A DNA stretch of 22,466 nt from Bacteroidales bacterium (GCA_017527625.1 JAFXPV010000108.1:1-22466); one strand, 5' to 3'. Positions 1 to 7,118 are shown, counted from the stretch's first letter. A program made the numbers and translations. The notes: generated from the sequence alone by a model not told the origin.

Positions 1-758
1 CCGTCCACACCGCCGAGGTCGACGAATACGCCGTATGAAGTGATGTTCTTGACAACACCTTCAAGGATCTGGCCTTTCTCGAGCTTGTTGATGATTTCAG
101 CTTTCTGAGCTTCGAGTTCAGCCTCGATGAGAGCCTTATGAGAAACTACTACGTTGCGGTACTCGTTGTTGATCTTGACGATCTTGAAGTCCATAGTCTT
201 GTTTACGAATACATCGTAGTCCCTGATAGGCTTCACGTCTATCTGTGAACCGGGCAGGAATGCTTCTATTCCGAATACATCCACAATCATACCGCCTTTT
301 GTACGGCACTTGATGTAGCCTTTCACGATCTCGTCTTTCTCGAATGCCTCGTTTACCCTGTCCCAAGAACGGAGTGAACGTGCACGTTTGTGAGAAAGGA
401 TCAGCTGGCCTTTCTTGTCCTCTGCATTCTCTACGTAAACCTCAACCTTGTCGCCTACTGCGAGCTCGGGGTTGTAACGGAATTCGTTGATGCTGATGAC
501 ACCTTCGCTCTTGTAACCGATGTTCACGATCACTTCGCGTTTGTTGATGGCGGTAACGACACCCTCGACCACCTCATTTTCGCTGATGCGTGAGAGAGTC
601 TGGTTGTAAGCGTCTTCTGTAGCCTTGCGGTCTACACCGCTGGGGGTTTCGTTTTCGAACTCATCCCAGTTGAAGCTGTCGTTGCTTACTGATGCATTGC
701 TTTTGTGTTTAGGGGTTTCTACCTGAACCTCTTCCTGTACGGTTTTTTCTTCTTCCAT
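1..758 (-). CDS. rpsA: 30S ribosomal protein S1, N-terminal part (runs off left edge)
   Basis: Ribosomal protein S1 binds mRNA on the small ribosomal subunit and helps recruit it for initiation. I translated this by hand because no stop codon lies inside the window: ATG at 758-756 opens a frame of 252 complete codons that stays open to base 1. An acidic start (MEEEKTVQEEVQVE) and a linker are followed by S1/OB-type repeats at about residues 60-125 (EGVVTAINKREVIVNIGYKSEG), 143-208 and from about 230 (GVVKNITSYGVFVDLGG). The last is the classic S1 repeat signature. Family members are usually about 550-600 residues, so more than half lies outside the window. Bacteroidota initiate with little Shine-Dalgarno pairing, and none is seen here. 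A promoter lies at 828-858. Confidence 0.95.
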   Translation of the reverse strand, partial: MEEEKTVQEEVQVETPKHKSNASVSNDSFNWDEFENETPSGVDRKATEDAYNQTLSRISENEVVEGVVTAINKREVIVNIGYKSEGVISINEFRYNPELAVGDKVEVYVENAEDKKGQLILSHKRARSLRSWDRVNEAFEKDEIVKGYIKCRTKGGMIVDVFGIEAFLPGSQIDVKPIRDYDVFVNKTMDFKIVKINNEYRNVVVSHKALIEAELEAQKAEIINKLEKGQILEGVVKNITSYGVFVDLGGVD

Positions 759-805
759 AGTTGTGTAATAAATTAACTAATAAGGAGTTAGACAATATGT
801 ATAGT

Positions 806-822
806 CCTTTCGCGCTGAAAGG
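806..822 (-). promoter_or_regulatory. Small hairpin at the 5' end of the rpsA leader
   Basis: CCTTTC, a 5-base loop and GAAAGG form a perfect 6-bp stem located right where the rpsA transcript should begin. It could stabilise the mRNA or be part of S1 autoregulation. The sequence shows only the inverted repeat; the role is a guess. Confidence 0.35.
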
Positions 823-827
823 GAGCG

Positions 828-858
828 CAAATATAGGAAAAATCCCCGATTATCAAAA
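828..858 (-). promoter_or_regulatory. Bacteroidota-type promoter for rpsA
   Basis: On the minus strand, TATATTTG at 835-828 matches the Bacteroidota -7 consensus TAnnTTTG. TTTTG at 858-854 sits 18 bases upstream as a -33 element. Transcription would start near 822, giving a leader of about 64 bases before the rpsA ATG. Inferred from consensus only. Confidence 0.65.
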
Positions 859-882
859 GATTTTTGACTGAATGATAGAAAT

Positions 883-1830
883 TTACAACATCCGGCGGTG
901 ACGGAAGATGAAGAAGACGGCAAGCACCGTCACGAGCATAATCGCACCGATCAGGATTACGTCCCAATGACCCCCTATCAGCGGCAGTTCCACGTTCATT
1001 CCGTAGAAGCTCGCGATCAGCGTCGGAGGCATCAGCAGCACGGACACTAGGGTGAAGATCTTCATAATCTTGTTCTGCTCCAGGTTGATCAGACCGAGCA
1101 CTGTGTTCTGCAGGTACTCGAGACGTTCGAAGCTGAAGTTCGTGTGGTTGATGAGTGACGAAATATCCTGGAGCATAATGTTCAGCTTGGTGTTGATCTC
1201 GTCGGGAGTCTTCTCGCTCTTGAGCACGCTCGAGATGACTCTCTGCTTGTCGACTATGTTCTCGCGCACGAGCATCGTGTTCTCCTGCAGCTGATTGATG
1301 TCCAGCACGAATTCGTCGCCGATGTTCTCACCCAGGCTCACCCTCTTGCTGTACTGTTCGATTTCCTTCGACATCAGCTCGATCATATCGGCGTCCATAT
1401 CGATTCGGTTCTCGAGGATGCCCAGCAGGATGTGGAAGCCTGTGGGGTAGCCCTTGCGGCCGGCGAGGATGCGGCGCTGGATGTCGGTGAAGCTGCGCAG
1501 CGGCACCTGGCGCACGGAGACTATCGTGTCATCGCTGAGGATGAACGACACCGACTCCATAGTGTAGTTCTCAGGGCCGGGGATAAGGAAGTTGGTGTTG
1601 ATGAAAATTTCATCCTCGGTCTCGCTGTAACGAGATGAACTCTCGATCTCTTCGGCCTGTGCGCGGCTCTGAAGCGTAGTCCCGAGAAAATCCTCGACAG
1701 CCCTTTTCTCGTCTCCCGTCGGGTCGAACAAATCCATCCAGAGGACGTCCTTCGACTGCAGGGTGCGCAGGATGTCCACAGACTGTGAGGTATCTATTGT
1801 TGATTGGTTGTAGTAGAATATTTCGATCAT
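883..1830 (-). CDS. corA: CorA-family magnesium/divalent cation channel
   Basis: CorA forms a pentameric inner-membrane channel for Mg2+ and sometimes Co2+ or Ni2+. The protein has 315 residues, normal for the family. A soluble, highly charged, mostly helical cytoplasmic part covers about residues 1-255. Two C-terminal membrane helices follow (about 258-276 and 289-309). The diagnostic YGMN motif lies at 276-279, at the end of the first helix, followed by the acidic/polar outer loop, and the protein ends in the basic tail RHRRML. ATG at 1830 was chosen because the family N terminus starts directly and no earlier in-frame start is convincing. It lies downstream of mntP on the same strand, 176 bp away, with a promoter candidate at 1966-1997, so it is probably its own unit with a leader of about 130 bases. 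Confidence 0.93.
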   Translation of the reverse strand: MIEIFYYNQSTIDTSQSVDILRTLQSKDVLWMDLFDPTGDEKRAVEDFLGTTLQSRAQAEEIESSSRYSETEDEIFINTNFLIPGPENYTMESVSFILSDDTIVSVRQVPLRSFTDIQRRILAGRKGYPTGFHILLGILENRIDMDADMIELMSKEIEQYSKRVSLGENIGDEFVLDINQLQENTMLVRENIVDKQRVISSVLKSEKTPDEINTKLNIMLQDISSLINHTNFSFERLEYLQNTVLGLINLEQNKIMKIFTLVSVLLMPPTLIASFYGMNVELPLIGGHWDVILIGAIMLVTVLAVFFIFRHRRML

Positions 1831-1852
1831 AATTCCCGATAATAAGATGGTT

Positions 1853-1878
1853 CCACATTCTGTTGATTAACAGAGTGG
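1853..1878 (-). promoter_or_regulatory. Stem-loop in the corA leader
   Basis: CCAC-AT-TCTGTT, a GATT loop, then AACAGAGTGG makes a 10-bp stem with a 2-base bulge, 23 bases before the corA start codon in its presumed leader. It is not recognisable as the known M-box Mg2+ riboswitch. It could be an operator, a translational control hairpin or chance. Confidence 0.35.
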
Positions 1879-1965
1879 CCATCCGGATCGGGGGCTTGTC
1901 TTCACGAATCTCGTATTGAGGACGCAGATCATTTTATATTCTACAATTTCTGGATTAAAGCGGTG

Positions 1966-1997
1966 CAAATTTAAACTTTTATTTCAAAAATCCAAAA
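1966..1997 (-). promoter_or_regulatory. Bacteroidota-type promoter for corA
   Basis: On the minus strand TAAATTTG at 1973-1966 fits the -7 consensus TAnnTTTG. TTTTG at 1997-1993 fits the -33 element with a 19-base spacer, the preferred distance. It lies just past the mntP stop codon. The start site would be near 1960, leaving a leader of about 130 bases. Confidence 0.65.
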
Positions 1998-2006
1998 CCC
2001 TGCGCA

Positions 2007-2573
2007 TCAAGCCGCAAGATGCTCTATCAATATCTTTATTCCAATCGCTATCAGCACCAGGCCGCCGACAAGGTAACTTTTCTTTCCGAAGATGCGTGAA
2101 GCCCAGCTGCCGCCTTTGAGGCCCAGCTCGCTGGCAGCCGCCGTCACAATGAAAACCGTGCAGAGGGCGAGAATGATCCTGTGGGTGGAAAACTGCAGGG
2201 CCGCCATCGATATGCCGACCGCCAGTGCGTCGATAGATGTAGCGACTGACGCCAGCAGAAGCTTGGTGGTGTCCATCAAATCCACATTTTTTTCTTCAGA
2301 AGGTTTGAAGCTCTCGACTACCATGTTAAAGCCAATAATGAATAGCAGGACGAAAGCCACCCAGTGGTCGTATGCCTCAATATAGCGCACGAAACTGCCG
2401 CCGAGCAGCCAGCCGGCCAGCAGGAATGCGGCCTGAACGAGTCCGAAGGTCGAAATGATGCGGATGTTCTGCCCTGCACTGATCTTTGTGGTACACATAC
2501 CTCCGACGATACTTAGCGCGAGGGTATCGAAACTAAGGCCGACGGCCAGCAGGAATATCTCGAATAAACTCAT
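2007..2573 (-). CDS. mntP: MntP-type manganese efflux pump
   Basis: MntP (formerly YebN) exports Mn2+ across the inner membrane and protects against manganese overload. The protein has 188 residues, the usual size, with six hydrophobic helices arranged as two related halves. Each half carries the family's acidic membrane motif: SFDTLALS (Asp about residue 16) and SIDALAVGI in the middle of the protein. The start lies 6 bp after the recR stop, so there is no room for the yybP-ykoY Mn2+ riboswitch that precedes mntP in many bacteria. It is therefore probably expressed as the last gene of the receptor-kinase-recR transcript, unless a promoter hides in recR. Confidence 0.9.
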   Translation of the reverse strand: MSLFEIFLLAVGLSFDTLALSIVGGMCTTKISAGQNIRIISTFGLVQAAFLLAGWLLGGSFVRYIEAYDHWVAFVLLFIIGFNMVVESFKPSEEKNVDLMDTTKLLLASVATSIDALAVGISMAALQFSTHRIILALCTVFIVTAAASELGLKGGSWASRIFGKKSYLVGGLVLIAIGIKILIEHLAA

Positions 2574-2579
2574 TTTGCT

Positions 2580-3194
2580 TTACGATTTGAAGGGCTGGCG
2601 GTTGACAATAGAGCGGCCCAGCGTCATCGAGTCGGTGTATTCCAGCTCGTCGCCGAATCCCACTCCGCGGGCTATCGCTGTCAGCCTGACATCATAGGCA
2701 GCCAGCTGTCTTGAGATGTAGAAGGAGGTCGTCTCCCCTTCCATCGACGTACTGAGAGCCAGGATGACCTCGTCGACACCGCCTGCAGCCACCCTCTCAG
2801 CAAGATCTTTGATCGTCAGGTCGCCGGGGCCCACACCGTCTATCGGGGAAATGATGCCGCCAAGGACGTGGTAGAGGCCCCGGTACTGTCCGGTGTTCTC
2901 GATGCTCAGCAGGTCTGCGTGGTTCTCCACAACGCATACCGTGCGGGAGTCCCTGTTCGGGTCGTCGCAGAAGGCGCAGCTGCCGTCGTCGCTGATCATA
3001 TGGCAGCGGGGGCAGAAATGTATCTTGCTGCGGAAATCCACAATCGACGAGGCGAACTTCTCCACGTTGGGGACGGGCTCGTACAGCAGGTGAAGGGCGA
3101 GCCGCAATGCGCTGCGGCGGCCTATGCCCGGCAGCGACGCCAGATTTTCGACGGCTTCCGCGAGCAGTTTGGATCCGTATTCGTTCTTGAACAT
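2580..3194 (-). CDS. recR: Recombination mediator protein RecR
   Basis: RecR works with RecO (and RecF) to load RecA onto gapped single-stranded DNA. The 204 residues match the family length. Features in order: helix-hairpin-helix LPGIGRRSALRLALHLL at about 21-37, a four-cysteine zinc finger (Cys61, Cys64, Cys73, Cys76), then a Toprim domain beginning with VCVVEN at about residue 85 and a conserved C-terminal region with ARGVGFGDELEY. It begins 1 bp after the upstream kinase stop and ends 6 bp before mntP, which indicates cotranscription. Its position downstream of a TPP riboswitch is unexpected for a housekeeping repair gene. Confidence 0.96.
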   Translation of the reverse strand: MFKNEYGSKLLAEAVENLASLPGIGRRSALRLALHLLYEPVPNVEKFASSIVDFRSKIHFCPRCHMISDDGSCAFCDDPNRDSRTVCVVENHADLLSIENTGQYRGLYHVLGGIISPIDGVGPGDLTIKDLAERVAAGGVDEVILALSTSMEGETTSFYISRQLAAYDVRLTAIARGVGFGDELEYTDSMTLGRSIVNRQPFKS

Positions 3195-3195
3195 A

Positions 3196-4176
3196 CTATC
3201 TGCAATTCTCTGCCGCCTTGGCCACCGAGCCGTACTTCAGCAGCAGCTCACGAGCCTTTTCGCGGTCTTGCAGCCCTGTGCGGGCCATCAGCGTTGCTAC
3301 AGCCTTGTCCATCAGTTCCCCGGCAGTGCGTTCTTCCTGCTGTCTGCGGCGGGTGTGGTATTCAACCAATGCGTCTATAGGGCCGCGCATTATGGTACCC
3401 AGCTTCAGTCCTGCCTCATCCATACACCCGGTCAGGATATCCTTGTATACGGCGGCCACCGAACCGATGAAGCTCACTTCGTGATGGAAGACGTCGTACT
3501 GCATCACATTGATCCGCAAAAAATCGTTGAAAGCTCCTGTCAGCAGCGCGTTGATATACGGGTCGTCGAGATGGTCCTCGATGAACTGAGAGAACGACCC
3601 CAGGAACTTGCCGGGCTCGGGCTCCCTGTACACGTGGCGGACGATAGCCGCGTAATCCAGATGGTAGCGCTCTTCGAAGTCAGCCTGCAGCGCAGCGGGC
3701 AGCAGCCCTTTGATATATGCCTTCAGCAGCCTCTTGCCAAGATCCGCCCCGCCAGCCTCGTCGCCGAGGATGAAGCCGCCGGAGCGCACGTTGCGCACAA
3801 TCTTGCGGCCGTCGTAGAAACAGCTGTTGGAACCGGTGCCGAGGATGCAGGCTATGCCAGCCCTGTCGCCGAAAAGAGCCCTGGCCGCACCGAGCATATC
3901 AGATTCAACATATATCAGGTCGTAATCAAAGACCGCAGCGAAGGCGCCGCGGACCTTGTCCGCAGCCTCCCCTATCACTCCGGCCCCATAGAAATAGACG
4001 GCATCCAACTTCCGGCCGCTGACCGGCAGGAGCTGGGCTGTGAGAGCCTCCTGCATCGCGGCCTGACTGACGTACAGGGGATTCATCCCGCTGCAGGCGG
4101 CTTTGTGCACCTTGCCGCTATCGTCTATGACACGGAAATCGACTTTAGTGGAGCCGCTGTCGGCAATTATTATCAT
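3196..4176 (-). CDS. BadF/BadG/BcrA/BcrD-family ATPase, N-acetylglucosamine-kinase-like
   Basis: This 326-residue protein has the ASKHA (actin/hexokinase) fold. DSGSTKVDFRV at 6-16 is the first phosphate loop. ILGTGSNSCFYDG around 111-123 is the second, with GTGSNS at 113-118. GGFILGDEAGGADLG at about 133-147 matches the GDEGS-type sugar-binding/adenosine region of GlcNAc kinases. The closest known activity is ATP-dependent phosphorylation of N-acetylglucosamine or a related sugar in the cytoplasm, but the substrate cannot be read from sequence. It starts 9 bp after the stop of the thiamine-type TonB receptor and ends 1 bp before recR, so it sits in the riboswitch transcript. A role in handling a thiamine-related molecule is a context-only hypothesis. 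Confidence 0.85.
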   Translation of the reverse strand: MIIIADSGSTKVDFRVIDDSGKVHKAACSGMNPLYVSQAAMQEALTAQLLPVSGRKLDAVYFYGAGVIGEAADKVRGAFAAVFDYDLIYVESDMLGAARALFGDRAGIACILGTGSNSCFYDGRKIVRNVRSGGFILGDEAGGADLGKRLLKAYIKGLLPAALQADFEERYHLDYAAIVRHVYREPEPGKFLGSFSQFIEDHLDDPYINALLTGAFNDFLRINVMQYDVFHHEVSFIGSVAAVYKDILTGCMDEAGLKLGTIMRGPIDALVEYHTRRRQQEERTAGELMDKAVATLMARTGLQDREKARELLLKYGSVAKAAENCR

Positions 4177-4185
4177 ACTCAGTTT

Positions 4186-6231
4186 TTAGAACGCAAATGA
4201 AAGCTTGACCATTCCGTTGCGCAGAGCCTGGGGGAAATAGCCGACTTCATCGCCGTAGGCCCAGGCGTCCGCCACATACTTCTTGTCAAACAGATTGTCC
4301 ACAAAAATAGACAATTTTACGTTCTTGGTGAAACTGAATGAAGCACTTTGGCCCACTACAGTGTAGTGCGGCAGAGTCTTGGCCTCGATGCCGGTGTTGT
4401 CGATGTACTGTTTGCCCACGAATTTGACGGTGGTGGCCAGCTCGATCCTGCGGGCAATCCTGAAGGTAGCCACGCCGGAAGCTATGGCCGCCGGTGACAG
4501 GGCGAGATCCTTCAGTCCGCCGTCGATCTTTATCTTGTTGATGGAGAATGTGGCGTTGGCGTCGAGCCTTACCCACTGCGCAGGCTCATATGCCGCCACA
4601 AGCTCGATACCGCGCCGGTAGCTGCTCTTGACATTTTCCTTGATGAGGTAGCCGGAAGACGTGAAACGGCCGGTAGTCACCAGCTGGTTGTCATATTCCA
4701 TCAGATAGATGTTGGCCGAAGCCGAGAACTTCGGAGAAGAGAAGCGGTATCCCACTTCGAAGTCCGCCATCATCTCGGGATAAACCTTAGTGGTGTTGGC
4801 AACGGCGTCCTTGAGGTCGGCGCGGCTGGGCTCCTTGTGGCCTATGGCAACTGAGGCGTAGACAATGCCGCCCTTGCCGAAGTCATAGCTGGCGCCTGCC
4901 TTCGGGTTGAAGAAAAGCCAGAGGTAGTGGCTGTCGAGTTTGGTGCCGTCGTCGTCCGGACCTTCCATCGTATAGTCCACGCGCCTGAACTGCAAGTCCG
5001 CATAGGCATTGAGCCTGTCCCACATCCGCCTTTCAAGACGGGCGAAGGCCGACAGGTCGCTCTTGACCGACTTGTTTTCATACCAGGGTTCCTCGGGGCC
5101 GTAATCGATCTGGCCTTGACGCCATATCACTTCGCCGAAGTGGTAGCCGTAATATCTCGAATACGCCAGGTTGAACACCGCCTCGTTCTTTGCGTCGCGG
5201 TAGCGGAGGTTTGTCACGCCCGCGAAATTGTCTGCTGTCGAGCTCTTGCGGTTTATGTAGTCCACCTTCTTGTCCTTATATGCCTCGTAGTAGCCGGAGC
5301 CGCCGGTATAGTTCAAAGTGGTGCTGAGGGTGAAGCGCTCGCCGAGAGTGCCGACGTGTATCAGCTGGTAGTGGTTCTGGCGGTAGTTGTCGGAGTCGTT
5401 GTCATAATAGCATATATTGCCTTTGGAGTCCACATACTCTCCGGCAGGATTGTAGCGGCGGTCCTTCGCCATCTGTTCGGCCGAGATGCCTTCCCAGGTG
5501 ATGCCGGAATGCTGCATACCGTGCAGGAAATTGAACTTGAGAAGGTTGCTGCCGTTGCTCCACGATGCGGAAGCCAGCATCGAGTTAAGGTCAACCCAGG
5601 CATTGCGGATGTAGCCGTCGGTCTTTCCGTAGTTGTATTTGAAATCAAAGGCGAAGCCCGCAGGCATCCTTCCGGTCGAAACCGAGGTGTTGACGAGACT
5701 CGTCCTGTAAGAGCCGTAGCTCAGGTCGACCGATGCGGCAGGTTCCAATCCGGGCAGAGCGGTCTGCATATTCAGGCTGGCTCCGAAGGCTCCGGATCCG
5801 ACAGTGGAGGTTCCCACGCCCCTCTGCAGCTGTGCTGAGTTGAGCATCGAGCCCACCGAAGCTATGTTGACCCAGAACACTTCCTGACTCTCGGCGTCGT
5901 TGAGGGCGATGCCGTTGATGGTGACGTTTGTCCTTGTGGGGTCGCTGCCGCGCACGCGGAACTTGGAGTAGCCGAGGCCCGTTCCGCCCTCATTGGTCGA
6001 CACGACTGAAGGCATCAGGCTCAGAGTCATAGGCAGCGAGTTTATCGGAGAAGTGCTCTCGATGCGCTCGGCGCTCATTTCAGAATAGCTCACCGGAGTG
6101 CGGACGGAAGCCCTTGTGGCGGTGACTACGGTTGAATCGATGGATTGTTGGGTGAAGTCATTCTGGGGGTCGTTCTGGCCCACGCAGAGAAGCGGCAACA
6201 GAACTGCCGCGGCGATAAACATTTTTTTCAT
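4186..6231 (-). CDS. TonB-dependent outer-membrane receptor, probable thiamine transporter
   Basis: This 681-residue beta-barrel receptor imports a ligand across the outer membrane using TonB energy. A signal peptide (MKKMFIAAAVLLPLLCVG) is followed by Gln19 as likely mature N terminus and a TonB-box-like segment STVVTATRAS near residue 33. The plug domain covers about 45-160 (RVRGSDPTRTNVTINGIALND, LQRGVGTSTVGSGAFGASLNM), and a long barrel ends in aromatic LSFAF. It lacks the N-terminal carboxypeptidase-like domain of SusC proteins and is BtuB-like in size. The ligand is inferred from the TPP riboswitch directly upstream; riboswitch-controlled receptors of this kind support thiamine uptake in Bacteroides. 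AGGA, with five A residues before the ATG at 6231, favours that start over the ATG three codons in. It heads a probable operon with a kinase, recR and mntP. Confidence 0.9.
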   Translation of the reverse strand: MKKMFIAAAVLLPLLCVGQNDPQNDFTQQSIDSTVVTATRASVRTPVSYSEMSAERIESTSPINSLPMTLSLMPSVVSTNEGGTGLGYSKFRVRGSDPTRTNVTINGIALNDAESQEVFWVNIASVGSMLNSAQLQRGVGTSTVGSGAFGASLNMQTALPGLEPAASVDLSYGSYRTSLVNTSVSTGRMPAGFAFDFKYNYGKTDGYIRNAWVDLNSMLASASWSNGSNLLKFNFLHGMQHSGITWEGISAEQMAKDRRYNPAGEYVDSKGNICYYDNDSDNYRQNHYQLIHVGTLGERFTLSTTLNYTGGSGYYEAYKDKKVDYINRKSSTADNFAGVTNLRYRDAKNEAVFNLAYSRYYGYHFGEVIWRQGQIDYGPEEPWYENKSVKSDLSAFARLERRMWDRLNAYADLQFRRVDYTMEGPDDDGTKLDSHYLWLFFNPKAGASYDFGKGGIVYASVAIGHKEPSRADLKDAVANTTKVYPEMMADFEVGYRFSSPKFSASANIYLMEYDNQLVTTGRFTSSGYLIKENVKSSYRRGIELVAAYEPAQWVRLDANATFSINKIKIDGGLKDLALSPAAIASGVATFRIARRIELATTVKFVGKQYIDNTGIEAKTLPHYTVVGQSASFSFTKNVKLSIFVDNLFDKKYVADAWAYGDEVGYFPQALRNGMVKLSFAF

Positions 6232-6311
6232 TTTTTCCTACGCCGGTATTATCCGGATCAGTTTTACGGGTATTATCTCAGCCCTTGAAGAGCACCCCTG
6301 TCAATAAAAAA
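6231..6311 (-). promoter_or_regulatory. TPP (thiamine pyrophosphate) riboswitch, THI element
   Basis: Reading the minus strand from 6302, the segments CAGGGGTGCT, CTTCAAGGGC, TGAGATAATA, CCCGT, then CTGATCCGGATAATACCGG and CGTAGGAA follow the THI-box consensus. The invariant CTGAGA lies at 6281-6276, and GATCCGGATAATACC is the second conserved core. The aptamer ends within the ribosome-binding region (TAGGAAAAAATG) of the TonB receptor. A U6 run at 6311-6306 can pair with the A6 at 6236-6231, closing P1 over the spacer and the first base of the start codon. This argues for translational repression when TPP is bound; no separate terminator hairpin is visible. Confidence 0.95.
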
Positions 6312-7076
6312 CTAGTCTCTTTCTGTATATGTTATTATGAACATACTTGGCCAGTACTTGCCGGTCAGGTATGTTTCCTTGGTTTGCGGATTGTATGCTA
6401 TGCCGTTGAGCACGTCGGTACGGCTGGTATTGCGGAAAGTTGTGCGAAGCTGGCGGCAGTCGACAAGGCCTTCGACCTCTCCGCTCTTCGGATTGATTAT
6501 CACTATCTGGTCCTTGCCGTAGACGTTCGCCCAGATGCGGCCGTTGATGTATTCCAGTTCGTTCAGGTAAGGCACCGGGTGGCCGTTGAGCTTTACGTTC
6601 ACCGATTTTTTCTCTGTGAAAGTCGCGGGATCCATCCAGAAAAGCCACGACGAGCCGTCGCTCATAATGAGGTCTGTGCCGTCGGTGGTCAAGCCCCAGC
6701 CCTGATGGCGGTTAGACAGGCGGGATGTCTCCTCGAAGGTGGCGGGGTCGCAGACGAAGCAGACACCCTCCATCCAGGTCAGTATGTAGAGCTTGCCGCC
6801 AAGAATGCAGCTGCCCTCGACGAAATAGGCCTGGTCGAAATCCGTGCGCTGAAGGACATCTCCCGTGGCCAGGTCCACAAGGCGCATCGACGATTCGCCG
6901 TACTGGCCGGCGCTCTCGTAAAGCCTGCCTTCGTGGAAGAACAGTCCTTGCGTGTAAGAGCCCTCATCGTGGGGAATTATCTGCTCGATGTTGCAGTTGT
7001 AATACACCACCTGTCCGCTGCGGCAGGAGCAGCACAGCAGCACGGCGGCCAGCATTGTCTTGACGAGGGTTTTCAT
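6312..7076 (-). CDS. Plant-type glutaminyl-peptide cyclotransferase, lipoprotein
   Basis: This family converts N-terminal glutamine of proteins to pyroglutamate. The 254 residues carry the beta-propeller type (papaya-type) signatures in order: SYTQGLFFHEGRLYESAGQYG (41-61, split by the loop), FVEG (85-88), LTWMEG (99-104), QGWGLTTDG (125-133), SDGS (139-142), LNELEYINGRIWANVYG (171-187), DVLNGIAYNP (221-230) and TGKYWP (238-243). The start MKTLVKTMLAAVLLCCSC gives a lipoprotein signal with likely lipidated Cys18, placing the enzyme in the periplasm or outer membrane; the lipobox (CCSC) is not canonical. Its stop directly abuts the TPP riboswitch, with no terminator between. It fits the tendency of Bacteroidota exported proteins to begin with Gln after signal cleavage. 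Confidence 0.88.
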   Translation of the reverse strand: MKTLVKTMLAAVLLCCSCRSGQVVYYNCNIEQIIPHDEGSYTQGLFFHEGRLYESAGQYGESSMRLVDLATGDVLQRTDFDQAYFVEGSCILGGKLYILTWMEGVCFVCDPATFEETSRLSNRHQGWGLTTDGTDLIMSDGSSWLFWMDPATFTEKKSVNVKLNGHPVPYLNELEYINGRIWANVYGKDQIVIINPKSGEVEGLVDCRQLRTTFRNTSRTDVLNGIAYNPQTKETYLTGKYWPSMFIITYTERD

Positions 7077-7083
7077 ACGGCTG

Positions 7084-7091
7084 CAAAGATA
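7084..7091 (-). promoter_or_regulatory. -7 box for the glutaminyl cyclase gene
   Basis: TATCTTTG on the minus strand (7091-7084) fits TAnnTTTG. The ATG is at 7076-7074, so a start site 5-7 bases past the box would give a leader of only about 0-3 bases, meaning a leaderless or nearly leaderless mRNA. No good -33 element was found. Confidence 0.45.
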
Positions 7092-7105
7092 TATTTTTTA
7101 TTTAT

Positions 7106-7113
7106 TACTTTTG
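7106..7113 (+). promoter_or_regulatory. -7 box for rnpB
   Basis: TACTTTTG fits the Bacteroidota -7 consensus TAnnTTTG and ends 5 bases before the first paired base of the RNase P RNA at 7119, the expected distance to a transcription start. No clear -33 element was found. Confidence 0.65.
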
Positions 7114-7118
7114 CGGTC

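Noticed and set aside
2574..2579. yybP-ykoY-type Mn2+ riboswitch before mntP
   Set aside because: Only 6 bp separate recR and mntP, so no such element can be present there.
3124..4200. Long plus-strand open frame (about 358 codons) opposite the kinase and recR
   Set aside because: Antisense to two well-supported genes; no family resemblance.
4927..5838. Plus-strand open frame (about 303 codons) opposite the TonB receptor
   Set aside because: Shadow of the receptor's codon pattern; no initiation context and no recognisable domain.
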